From Chloranthus sessilifolius (lineage: Eukaryota > Streptophyta > Magnoliopsida > Chloranthales > Chloranthaceae), in assembly GCA_021018995.1 (NCBI GenBank), contig CM037588.1:141233725-141297724 (forward strand): a stretch of DNA of 64,000 bases, written 5' to 3'. Positions 46,922-57,951 of this stretch are shown one piece after another (positions within the stretch are counted from its first letter, which is position 1; each line of letters opens with the position of its first letter). The position numbers and the translations under genes were made by a program. The notes beneath the pieces were generated by a model. It worked only from the letters and a program-made list of their open reading frames with translations, ran no database searches and was not told where the DNA came from.

Positions 46922-47300
46922 AACGACCCTGGGTCTACTCACTCCTTTTTTATCCCGATGTTCTCAACACGTTTGGGCATTACGCCTGAGACGTTAGACT
47001 TTATATTAGTGGTGACAATTCCTACGGGTAGTTTAGTGAAGACCGACACCGTGAACAAATCAGTCATCATTCACGTGGAGGATCTTGAGACTAGGGCAGA
47101 TGTGATATTATTGAATACGGTGGGTTTTGACGTGACGTGATACTGGGAATGGATTGGCTATCCGCTTACCATGCAAGCGTTGATTGCCTGAGGAAAGTGG
47201 TAACTTTTCGTCCTCCTATGGGAAAGTCATTTCAATTTTACAAAGTGAAGACTAGGGTAGCACCTTTTATATCAGCTATTAGAGTTGAATCTCTGATAAA
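46922..47300 (+). pseudogene. Aspartic protease of gypsy B
   Basis: The active-site region reads NDPGSTHSF (usual LDSGATHSF), followed by VTIPTGSLV, VGFDV and ILGMDWLSAYHASVDC. A frameshift at about 47138 splits it. The catalytic Asp is kept. Confidence 0.9.
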
Positions 47301-47699
47301 GATTTTGGGCTTGCAATATATAATTCTAGTTCATATACAAATTTTGGAAAATTGTACCTACATGTTTGTGTTTACTTTAGCTAAATGACATGAGATCAAT
47401 CGGGCCATGTCTAGCTTGGTTGATGACTTATAATAGCAGATTATAGGTGTTACCCCTACGGCTGAGCCTGGGATTAGCATTAAATATGTTCGGGCTTTGA
47501 AAAGGTCGATATGGAATAAAGACCAACTTTAAAAAAAAAAAAAATTAATTTTGGAAAAATTTTGAAGTACGATTCTTTGCAAAATTTGAACCTCAATTAA
47601 CATTCAAGGTCAAATTTTGTATGGTCACCGATAGGGTTTTAAGGTTTCTTTGGATTTTCTTCCTTCTTGGCAAAATCAAGGGATTAGGTGTGCTTAATC
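47301..47699 (+). other. Deletion scar where reverse transcriptase should be
   Basis: Between protease and RNase H there are only about 400 bp. A short remnant (VTPTAEPGISIK) resembles the RT entry; the rest is A/T-rich and has no RT motif. In gypsy C the same interval is about 1 kb. Confidence 0.7.
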
Positions 47700-47999
47700 A
47701 AAATGAGTGAGTCATTGCTTATGGTTCTAGGCAATTGAAAGACCATGAGAGAAATTATCTGACACATGATCTCGAGTTAGCAGCAGTTATATTCGCCTTG
47801 AAGATCTGGAGACATTACCTCTACGGTGAGATATTTGATATATTCACCAATCACAAAAGTCTCAAGTACCTATTCACTTAGAAGGACTTGAATATGAGGC
47901 AGCGACGATGGATGGAATTCTTGAAGGACTACGATTGATTCAAGACCATCCGGAAAGGCAAACGAAGCGTTTCTTGATGCTCTTAGTAAGAAGTCTTCA
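47700..47999 (+). pseudogene. RNase H remnant of gypsy B
   Basis: [29 protein letters not shown] and [12 protein letters not shown] (usual FTDHKSL, so a catalytic Asp is Asn), then a TAG and [14 protein letters not shown]. Stops and frameshifts lead into the integrase. Confidence 0.88.
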
Positions 48000-49136
48000 G
48001 TGCAGTTATCACATCTTGTCAGCCGAATACAGAGATGGAAGCTTTTGGAAGATACGGCTTTGGGCAGCTCATGGTTTGATGTGAAAGGCTCAGGAGCATT
48101 GATGGCTACACTTGTACTACGTCCTACGCTCTTCGAGAATATAAGGAAGCTTCAGATGACCGATAATGAGCTGATGGCAATCAGACAAGATATCGAGAAT
48201 GGCAGCAAGAAGGATTTCTCCATCCGAGCAGATGGGACCTTGTTGTTTCACGACCGTGTATGTGTACCGTCGAGTATAGAGCTTCGGGACACCATTCTGG
48301 AAGAGGCTCACAAATCCATGTATGCCATACATCCTGGTAGTACCAAGATGTATCAGGACTTGATGAAGAGTGTTTGGTGGCTAGGTTTGAAATGCGATGT
48401 TGCTGAGCACGTATCGCGGTGCTTGGTTTGTCAACAGGTTAAGGTTGATCATCAGAATCCTGCAAGCCTATTGCAGCCTTTACCTGTGCCTGAGTGGAAA
48501 TGGGAAGCCATTTCGATGGATTTCATACTCGGATTGCCAAAAACACTGAGGAAGAACAATGCCATATGGGTCATTGTCGATCGGCTAACCAAGTCTGCTC
48601 ATTTCTTGCCATACAATACCACGTATACAACCAATAGACTTGCAGAGTTATACCTGAAGGAAATTGTTAGACTGCATGGGATACCGGCTAGTATTGTGTC
48701 GGATCGAGACCCATTGTTTACTTCACATTTTTGGCAGAGATTTCAGGAGGGCATGGGTTCTCGTCTTAACTTTAGTTCGGCGTTTCACCCACAGACGGAT
48801 GGCCAGACTGAGCGCGTGAACCAGATCATTGAGGACATGTTGAGAGCATGTATGTTAGATTTTTACGGGTCATGGGACCAACACTTGCCTTTGATCGAGT
48901 TCGCCTACAACAATAGCTTTCAGGTTAGCATTGGTATGGCTCCGTTCAAGGCTTTATATGGACGGCGGTGTCGATCACCGTTGAACTGGGAAGAAGTGGG
49001 TGAGGAGCTCATTATTGGACCTGAGATAGTTGAGCGCACTACCAAGACGGTTCGGTTGATACGTGAGCGACTACAAGTAGCTCAGAGTCATCAGAAGAGC
49101 TACGCCGATCTCAAACGGAGACACGTGGATTTTCAG
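48000..49136 (+). CDS. Integrase of gypsy B, exon 1
   Basis: The frame is uninterrupted for 379 codons. It has the HHCC finger ([16 protein letters not shown]) and the full DDE set: SMDFILGLP, SDRDPLF and TDGQTERVNQ. It then reads ALYGRRCRSPLNWEEVGEE and ends RRHVDFQ. The reading frame continues after an 82-bp intron. This is the best preserved pol domain in the window. Confidence 0.9.
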
Positions 49137-49218
49137 GTAGCTTTTGATATGTCAATGTGTATTTCTTCACTTGGTATAAATTCCATGTGAAATCGGGCAC
49201 TAATAATTGATTTTTCAG
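49137..49218 (+). other. Short intron in the integrase of gypsy B
   Basis: GTAGCTTTTG...TTGATTTTTCAG, 82 bp, splits HVDFQ and VGENVFV. Removing it restores the standard integrase C-terminal reading frame. The intron contains an in-frame stop, so unspliced RNA would give a protein lacking the chromodomain. Confidence 0.75.
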
Positions 49219-49638
49219 GTTGGCGAGAATGTCTTTGTTCGGATTTCGCCTACGAAGGGCGTTATGCGGTTCAGAAAATGAGGGAAACTGAGTCCTCGGT
49301 ACGTTGGGCCTTTTGAGATATTAGGCCGAGTCGGAGAGGTTGCATACAGAGTGGCGCTACCACCGCAATTGTCGAGCATGCACAACGTCTTCCATGTGTC
49401 CATGCTGCACAGATACATACGCGACCCGACTCACGTGCTTGATTACCAACCCATCGAGCTTCGGGATGGTTTGACGGTGATTGAGGACCCGGTTTAGATC
49501 TTGGATCGCAAGGAACAGATCCTACGCACTAAGAGGATTCCTTTGGTTCTCGTCAGATTGAGGAATCATACACTAGAGGAAGCCACCTGGGAGCACGAAG
49601 CTGAGCTCCGAGAACAATTTCCGCACCTTTTTGATTGA
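49219..49638 (+). pseudogene. Integrase C-terminus and chromodomain of gypsy B
   Basis: [76 protein letters not shown]. Two in-frame stops (TGA near 49278, TAG near 49495) break it. It ends at TGA 49636-49638. Confidence 0.88.
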
Positions 49639-50416
49639 TTTTATTTAAACAATGCATAAGGGAAGTCTTGTATTTAGACTTTTGTAATGTACTTACTTGC
49701 TTTATATATATATAAAATTTTGGCGAGTAATTTTGGCGGTCCAATGCATATTAAATTTGTGCCTGTTTAAACATACCTACTTTATGGAAAATCGAAAAAA
49801 TTTTGGGCCTTTGACCAAAACCAGGGATGTTACTCCCTAAATTGCTGGTGGAATTAATAGGGCCTTTTATAGTTAATTCATTTAATTGTTTTTCTAAGTT
49901 AAAATTGGCTCTATTTGATGCCAGAGATGTCGCATTCCATAATTGCACTAAACTGGGCTCTAAGGAGGTCGATTTGGACCCAAAGAATGGACCCTCATTT
50001 TAAAATTTTTGAATTTTGGAGGAAAATAGAACTTGAGAAAATCGAGGGTCGAAAATGCAATTCGAGGGTCGATTTTACATGAACAGTGCACACTCTGTTT
50101 AAGGCCAAAATATAGCCTGAGAAATTTTTTAGGAAATTAAGGGTCGAATTTTTTTTTCGACTTAAGTGGGGTCTGTTTTGGGGTTTGGCATTTCGGGTGT
50201 TTGCAAACAGAGTAAAGGCTCGGGGTTTTCGAGTTTTGGGCCTTTTCTTGATGTTCTTGGCTAGATTCAAGGGGATTTCACTCTGATTGCACAAGGGGCT
50301 TGGATTTCTTGCATTTGAGACCACATTGGAGGCATTTCAAGAGGTAAAACCCTCATTATTTTGTGTTTTGGTGCCTCATTTTCTTGCATAGTTTCGGTTT
50401 TTGTCTTCTTTGATTT
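49639..50416 (+). repeat. Spacer with dyads between pol and accessory ORF of B
   Basis: It contains TATATATATATAAAA at 49705-49719. Two units with core GGG (TCGAGGGTCGA and TTCGAGGGTCGA) lie at 50040-50077, and a weaker pair (GGGTCGAATTTTTTTTTCGAC) at 50140-50163. The TTCGA/TCGAA arms match the LTRs of B, whose first unit also has core GGG. No gene is visible. Confidence 0.65.
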
Positions 50417-51639
50417 GTGGGACCTAAGAAACAAACGACCACACGGGTTCCTACATCCAAAAGACCGGCTTCTAGAGATGGCTCTTCACGCCAACCTTCA
50501 TAGTCACCAACCACTCCAACCCCTCGCTCACCGCTGCACAACCTATACCCCCTCAAATTCGGGAGCAACCGAATGAGTTTTGGAGTATTAAAGGCTTTGC
50601 TACTGAGTGGGTTTTTCACCCTGAACTGTTTGATCAACAGCCGACCACTCAGTCGGCATCGAAGTATTCAAAGAAAGCCCAATTAACCTCGTTATGTACC
50701 GCCTTTAGTGACCACTTCTACCCCCATCTTGTGCATTTGTTTTATCAGCGCATGTGTAAGGACGATGAAAAAAAAAAAAAAAGAAGTTATACCTCAATTG
50801 ATGGGCGTGACTACGCCTTCGACCTAGAGGACATTGCCTTCGCAATGCGTTGCCCACTTACACATTCACCGAATATGGGTTTGGGTCCTCCTTTCCCTAA
50901 ATCTGTTCCTGTTAAAGAGGTTATCAAGCAAATGACCCAAGGTCGTCATGGGTCTGGTCATTCTATCACCCTTTCACACATGCCCAACTCCATGTGGATC
51001 TTCGACATGATTTTCAAAGCAACCCTTTACCCATTCGGACACCGATCTGAGCGTCGGGGTCCCATCCAACAACTTTTATTCACTGCTTTTAAGGAGCGTT
51101 GGTTCAGTGCCCCCACAATCATATTTAAGGGGATTATTAAAGCTCGTGAAAAGATGGGCAAGCAAGTGAAGAAACTGAAAAAGGGCATTCCATATGCTCG
51201 TTTGATTTCAGTTATGATCGAAAATTATTGTGCGGGCCCAGCTTATGAGATTCCCCCTACTGAGCTGAAGTCCATGGATGGTCTAAAATTGTATAAACTC
51301 GTTAATTGGGATCCAACGCACGTTGCCCGAACCGATGTTCTGCACCGATCACCGTGAGAGCGTACTCACGCCGAGTTTACTCAAGATGACTTCTATGAGC
51401 CACCGATTCAAGAGCTCACACATCATACCAGCTCCATGCGCGCCGGGAGTTGGAGGTTCATGGCGGGCTCCGGCGTATCTCATGCGGCATGTATTCCCTA
51501 CGATTATACCACGACATGGCCGACATTGACGTCCGTGCTCACCACCGTCGACATCAGCGCAGTCCCAGATGCCCTCGATGAGGGTGTTGTTGGGTTGGAT
51601 GATGCCGACGCTGATGATGGGGACGATGACCAGGAATAG
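50417..51639 (+). pseudogene. Accessory ORF of gypsy B ('putative plant transposon protein' family)
   Basis: The start is GTG at 50417, where ATG is expected (GPKKQTTTRVPTSKRP, basic like C). A TAG near 50495 and a frameshift follow. The main frame has QPNEFWSIKGFATEWV, HFYPHLVHLFYQRM, IDGRDYAF, MWIFDMIFKATLYP, ERWFSAPTIIFKGI and ARLISVMIENY, then TGA at 51355-51357. It continues in the same frame to an Asp-rich tail (DDADADDGDDDQE) and TAG at 51637-51639. All core boxes align with gypsy C; the C-terminal coiled coil of C is not obvious. Function unknown. Confidence 0.8.
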
Positions 51640-52359
51640 GCTGATCAGACTGCTGCGGGGGAGGACTAGACCAGCCTATGTGTTGTTATGTTGTTTTTAT
51701 TGTCTTGTTCATAGATTGCATTTATTTTTATGGATGCTCTAGAACCTTATGGTTCTATCTTTTGCTATTTCTTATACACTTTTGTTTTGTGGTATGGAGC
51801 GCTAAGCTCCATTTTGTTTCGTTGTGTACTCTTCGATCTATGGATGCTCATGTAGTTTATAGCCATCTTTGTTTGGTTGTGAACTTATGGACTTTGATAT
51901 CTGAGCATGTGCTTTCATCCATGGTTGTTCTTTTTCTTCACTTATGGTTGTGCCTTTGGTTCTTTTGCATTCTGTTTTGGTATTTATCTGGTTTTGTGAT
52001 TCGATTTACCGATTCTATCACTTAAATCAATTTTGTGTCCTTTCTGTTTTGATTTGTACACCATGAGTCACGGTGAGGTTATTTTCCGGCACGTGACACT
52101 CGGGGTGTAGGCATCCATGTACGGATGCAATCCACTATGGCACTTTGGGTGCCACATGAAGTACATCCAGGTTACTACGGATCCCACCCCTTGACTTGCG
52201 TGCCCTGTGAGGCTATCGCACTGTGGCCCATGTATTTTTTTGTTTTAAATTTGTATTTTCGGTTCCGTTTCGCCTGACAGGTTTGGATGGGTTTCTTTCG
52301 CGCTTTGTTTCGTTTGTCTTCTCCATTTTCGATGACGAAAATTTCTAAGGAGGGGAGAA
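51640..52359 (+). other. 3' untranslated region and PPT of gypsy B
   Basis: T-rich non-coding DNA ending GACGAAAATTTCTAAGG and the purine tract AGGAGGGGAGAA at 52348-52359, immediately before the 3' LTR. Confidence 0.8.
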
Positions 52360-54805
52360 TGTAATATCCCAGATATTTTGGACCAGATTTTATTTACCTC
52401 GGTAAGCGTGTCCAAAAATTATTACGGAAATTTTCTGGATTTTTGTTTAGTTTTGGATATGATAAGAATAATGGCCAAAGGATTTTGTTTCGTGACGTGT
52501 GGAAGTCATGTAAACGATGACTTACACAATAAGTTGAATGTTTGTGTTTCACGTCGGATTTAATTTCAAGTTAAGTAGATAGGATTGCAAATAGAAAAAT
52601 CTAGATATTTTAGCTTTGTTTTTATGTTATAAGAGAGAGTTTGAAAGAGAAGTGTAACTTCTCTCTCTCTCTCTCGTTGGATTTAAGAACTTGCAAGCTC
52701 TGCCTCACCTTTGATTTTAGATCTAGTGAGTTTGTAAACCCCTCTCCCCATCTCAATCGTTGAAAAGACTTGTCATGTGGTGATGATCGGTTAGATGCAT
52801 TGAAAAGGAAGACTAGGGGAGAGTGGACGGTTTGGTGAAGGATCTGGGCTAACCTTTGCCCTGGTAGCAAGGTGAAGATGTACTGATTTTGGGGTCCAAA
52901 TTGGAACTTGCGGCTTAATTCGGTGCTTAAGAATAGATCCACGGAAGCTAGGTGTAGACCTTGAAAGGTAGGCTCTTTAAACACCTTTGATTAAAATTAT
53001 TTATGCTTAGAATAGTTTAGATAAAGGGTACGTCTGAAAAAGATAGATGGATTGGTGTTTTGGAATGAAAAATCAAGTCGGAAGAATAAATCTGGAACAC
53101 ACAGATCTGGAGAAATTCGAGGGTCGAATTTCAATTCGATGGTCGAATTTGAAATTCGACCATCGAAAATAAATTCGATGGTCGAATTTGGGTTTTTAAG
53201 CCTGATGCATTTTTGGAAAATTCGATGGTCGAATTTCAATTCGATGGTCGAATTTGGTCCAATACTGCTTTGGTATTTCAGTCATAACTTTTATTCCGAA
53301 CTCGGATTAATGCGATTTTTGAGGCGTTGGAAAGAAGACAACGAGCCCTATAACTTTCATGAATTGACCAATTTGTGAATCGAATGTTATAAAGGTTAAA
53401 AAGTAGGGTGAAGTAGGGACAAGTTTTTACATGAGTCAATGTTACCTTAAACTTGCCTGTTTCGCCTAACTGTGAGAAAATTTTAGAAACTTTGGCTTAT
53501 ATGATAATTAGTCGGTAACATGTGTATACATGAATGTTTGTAATGTAGATTAAAGATTGGAGATCGTCGAGTGAGCTTTTACTTTGCCTCTGATATGCTC
53601 GACTCTAAACTAAGGTAGGGAAAACTTGATATCATGTGCATTATTTCATAAACATGTGTGTTATGTTATGATACGTTCTTCGATTCTATTTTGTGATTTC
53701 CGTTTATGATTTTGAAGAAATGAGGCATGTGTTTATGTATGACTTAAAAACATGTGAGACTTATGGAATCTTCGAGATTCATTTGATATGGGTATAAGAG
53801 ACTTTCACACTTTGTTCCGACTTCTGATATAAATTATAATTATCACTTCACACGGCGATAAGCTATATGTATGCACTTTTGGATTTAAGGTTATGTGAAT
53901 ACCCGACCGACGCGGCGGTATAACCGTGACTGACGCGGCAGGATATCCGTGACCGGTACGGCGGCCAATCCGTACACCCTTTGTGATTCCTACCGTATAA
54001 CGGTAATTATGTTCGGCCAAGTGTCCAACTCTACGGGACCTTGGATTTATGTGCAAATGACTCATGTGAGTGACGATGGTGGGTATTCCATCGGGGGCTT
54101 GAGGCTATAGTTCCTCATTCTAGTACTTTAAGTAAACACTTTTAAGTTTTTCTTCTTTCTTATGTCGGAATAGAAATGTGAGCATGTTCATGATTCCATT
54201 AGCATTGCATATGTATGTTAAGGTTATGAAATCACCTCTCTGCATGTGTTCAAAACAACTTTGTGTACGTTATGCCATAAGATATGTGTTTGATGTTATG
54301 ATAAGCATGTTATTAGTTTTTTTTTCCTACTGAGCTTGGATGAAGCTCATACCCTAAATATAATACCAGTCCGACATTGCCTTAGGATCTGACGATCGTG
54401 ATTTGGAGAACTCTGACTACATTGCTGAGGAGGAGTTGGAGACCCCAGCAGAGGAGTTCCTTCCTTGATCGAGATAGGTCATTTTGGTACTTTTGGATTA
54501 GAATTTTTTTGAATATTGGGCCCTAGGCCATTGTTTTGTCTTTTGGATATCACTTGAGGAACCATCAATAGGAACCATTGTTTAGGTGTTTGGATTGGCC
54601 AACACTGGTGGTTCTTTCTGGTTCCTCTTGGTGATATTTTTTGTTAAAGCTTTTAAGCTTTTGTTCTTGTTTTATTAGCTTTACTTCTATTTAGATCTAT
54701 GCTTATGCTGCCGACTTTGTTTGAAATACGGCTTATTGAGAAATCAATAAGATGATGAACCGGCCTTTCCTATACCTTAAGGATTGGAAAAGTCGGGTCG
54801 TCACA
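52360..54805 (+). repeat. 3' LTR of gypsy B
   Basis: 2446 bp, almost identical to 43546-45999. Differences include a 14-bp deletion near 53983 and a rearranged 20-30 bp stretch before the acidic frame (54350-54370). Dyads are at 53114-53255, the possible intron at 53615-54369. Confidence 0.96.
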
Positions 54806-54810
54806 TTTTA

Positions 54811-55708
54811 TATTTTCTTATCTTTGCTATTCTATATCCTTGTCTTGTTTTCTAAACCCTAATCTATTTTGCTCATCAATCCCAAAACCCTAATTCTACC
54901 CAAAACCCTAGTTTTCATCTGAGCCATCAAACCTACCCAATTTCCACAGCCCTAGTGAGAACTAGTAAATCTACATCGGATCAATGACGAATGCCTAAGC
55001 CTAGAAAAGCTAGAGTTCTATCTCTAGGCTCGATCCCATCTTAAAGCTAACGACTTGCGCATCGGACTGGACCCTACTAGGATCTCGCGTGATCTGCCTC
55101 TCTGAATTCTCAGAACCCTAAGGTATTGAGGTAGTTTTGCGAATAAGTTTGTTTTAATCCTTTTAATTTTGGCAAATTAATTTAAAATCATTATTCACAC
55201 ATTTTAGGGTTACCGTCCTGCGTCAACCTACCCCCTCGATTTTCGGTTTCAAGCCACCCAAACCGAAATCGAACTGAATTGGGGTTTGGTTCAGTTTGTG
55301 TTGGATTTCAGTCCGGTTCGCCTCAATTTTCAATTCGATTTCGGTGTTCGGTTCAAAACTTGCATCCCTAACAACAGGGAATGAAACACAAACTATCATA
55401 CAATAGACTCTTTTACAGGCATTTCTCACAAACATTTAATCAAACATAGCATGAGCACTGAGTCTTTAAATTTTTTATAAACAAATCTGTCAATGCAGTC
55501 TTGAATAGACAAAATTCACTCCACTATATATGTGTAAGGGCTTTGGAATTTAAAATGTAAAATAAGGGAACAATTTAAGAAATAAATAAAAAATTATGCA
55601 AACGGAGAAACACAGTAAATAAAAAACAAAACATACCGAACAAGAAGACGGAGAGAGAATGCATACTTCTTCAAACGTAGGCTTAGACAAGAGCCCCGCA
55701 ATACTTCT
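54811..55708. other. Right part of remnant J and unannotated flank
   Basis: It continues J directly after the B target duplication. There are several CCCTAA-type words and a GGTTCGG/CCGAA-rich stretch at 55235-55370. No protein motif is recognised. Confidence 0.45.
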
Positions 55709-56490
55709 TGTAATATCCTGGATATTTTGGAACCGTTTTTTATTACCTCGATAAGCATTCCCAGAAAAGTTACGAGATGGATTAGGATTATTTGGGTAAG
55801 TTAACGTAAGGGAAGGAAATTGGTCAAAGGAATTTGGGTTTGGACTTGAGGAAGTCTTATTTTTGGTAACTTATATACTAAGGTGTATGTATGTGCTCAA
55901 CATTGAAAATAATTTCAAGTTAAGTGGATAGAGTTTGTAAATAAAAGATCATGATATTTTGAAAAAATATCATGATATTTTGGTGTGATAGTTTTGTATT
56001 ATAAAGAGAGAAGAGTAAAAGAGAAGTTTCATTCTCCTCCCTCTCATGAGAACCAAGTTTGAGCTCTTGTAAAACTCCTCTCTCCTTCACTTAGATCCTT
56101 AGTGATTGCACTCACTCGCCCCATCTCAACCGTAGAAATAGATTGTGTTTAGCCTCTGATTTGCTTTGATATATTGAGAAAGAAGGATAGGGGAGAGTGG
56201 TACTTTTGTGTATGAATCTGGGTGGACTGTGGCTCTAGCAACAATGGTAGAGATGTACTGAATCTGAAGTCCGATTGATTAAGGCTTGGTTAATTGATCC
56301 GGTGCTTGGAAATTGGATCAACGGAAGTCGAAGGAATCGACATTAAAAGGAAAGCTTTTAAATTCTTTTAATAAAGTTATTTGTACCTAGATTAGATTAG
56401 ATAAACTGTGAGTATAGAATTGATGTTAGTTTTGTTTTTGGGAAGAAATCAAGTTATGAAGAGAAAATTTCTAACAGCTATGACCTGGAG

Positions 56491-56636
56491 AAATTTGAAG
56501 TTCGAATTCAAATTTGAACTTCGAATTCAAAACTCGAACATCGAAATGGAATTCAATGATCAAATTTTGGGGCTGCTGTCTGATGCACTTCTGAAGGAAT
56601 TCAATGTTTGAATTCAAATTCGAACATCGAATTTTG
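56491..56636. repeat. Dyad array of LTR G (TTCGA-N3-TCGAA, cores ACT/ACA/AGT)
   Basis: About six units such as GAAGTTCGAATTC, GAACTTCGAATTC and TTCGAACATCGAA; position +780 to +930. Confidence 0.85.
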
Positions 56637-57517
56637 TCCTATTTCTGGCCTTCAAAATTTTCTTGGAAAATTTGTGGGGAGCTTTCGTCTGACCTCGTAG
56701 ACTTCATTAACACTTCTTGGTGTTAATCTTTGTAGGTTCTATAGAGAATAGGTCCACTGTGAGGACCTTTGTATGAGCTTAGACCGACTCAAAGTCAAAG
56801 GTAGGGGAACCTTAAAACTTATGGCATTTTATCTAAGCATTTGTTAATCTGTTTTCAAGCATAGATCCTAAAATTTTTTAATATAAACATGATGCTGAGT
56901 AGCATTACTTTGACTTAAGAAATCCTGAATAAACTTTGCAATAAATATGAACTTCGAAATTTTGGAACTTCCGAACCTCACCTTTGAATTTGAAATAAGT
57001 ATCAGAACTCTAAAATTTGGAAATGTATTAATTACATAAAATCCGATATGTCTAGTATCCGCATTTGATTTAAGGTTAATTAGAACGAAACCCTAAATTC
57101 TATGAACTGTGTTGATGGTAAATCAGCTTAGCGCAAGCTTCCCTCATGACGCAGGGGCTTGTTAAACTTTCAGAAAAAGGTTTCATTGAACAATGATGGT
57201 TAGTAGGGTTTCGCATCGGTAATACTTTCGCTCTCATGATATATTAATTTGAGAGATAATTTTAAGTTATAAATTTAAGACATTTAACTATAGAAGCATG
57301 CATGAAATCAGAATCTGAAAACATAAGAACTTTAGACCTGTTAACTTCTCATTTGGCATACTGTTTTAGAATTGGAAGCTAGTAAATCAAGGCATGTTTT
57401 GAAAACCATATCTGATTCGATTATAGTCTTTGAAAACCATTGCTTATGATAAAATGTGAATATATGAGTTTCCTCTACTAAGCTTCGATGTTAGCTCACC
57501 CCGACTATACATCATAG

Positions 57518-57618
57518 GTGCTAAGACTGACTTAGGCTTCGACGACCTTGATCTTAAGGACTGACTACATCCCTGAGGAGGAGCCAGAGATCCTAGCAGA
57601 GGAGTTCTTTCCCTGATC
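57518..57618 (+). other. Acidic reading frame of LTR G, frameshifted
   Basis: The second part reads DYIPEEEPEILAEEFFP and ends at TGA 57616-57618, close to E. A one-base shift near 57560 separates it from the first part after the acceptor. Confidence 0.5.
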
Positions 57619-57951
57619 TAGGTTTACTTGTTTGGTATACTTTTGTCTTAGAATCTTTTTGAATTATGGGCCCAAGGCCTTGTTTGGATATATTTAGATA
57701 TCCTTTTGAGGAGCCATCATTAGGAACCATTGTTTAGGTGATTGGATTGGCCATCACCGATAGTTCTTCCTGGTTCCTTTTTTAGATATATTTTGTATGA
57801 GCTATTGCTCTAGTCTTAGTAGTTTTGCTTTTATTTTAGAATTATGCATATGTTGCCAGCTTTAGTCTGACATTCGGCTTATTGAGAAATCAATAAGTTG
57901 GCGAACTGACCTTTCCTATACCATGAGGATTGGAAAAGTTAGGTCGTCACA

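Larger units (their letters stand above)
43546..54805 (+). mobile_element. Full-length Ty3/gypsy chromovirus B, RT-deleted
   Basis: 11.26 kb between TSDs TTTTA (43541-43545 and 54806-54810). LTRs are 43546-45999 and 52360-54805 (TGTAATATCCC...GTCGTCACA). It has PBS, gag zinc knuckles, protease, RNase H, integrase with chromodomain, dyad spacer, accessory ORF and PPT. Reverse transcriptase and the gag capsid core are missing. The two LTRs differ by few substitutions plus short indels, so insertion is recent compared with C. Confidence 0.96.
55709..57951 (+). mobile_element. Ty3/gypsy solo LTR G
   Basis: 2243 bp, TGTAATATCC...GTCGTCACA. The flanks are CTTCT (55704-55708) and CTTCC (57952-57956), a TSD with one mismatch. 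TATAAAGAGA is at about 56000. No PBS or internal DNA follows. A possible intron is 56801-57517 (AAAG|GTAGGG to ATCATAG|G). It is related to E and B. Confidence 0.9.

Noticed and set aside
55223-55435. 70-codon minus-strand frame
   Set aside because: Spans a GGTTCGG/CCGAA-rich simple stretch with no conserved motif.
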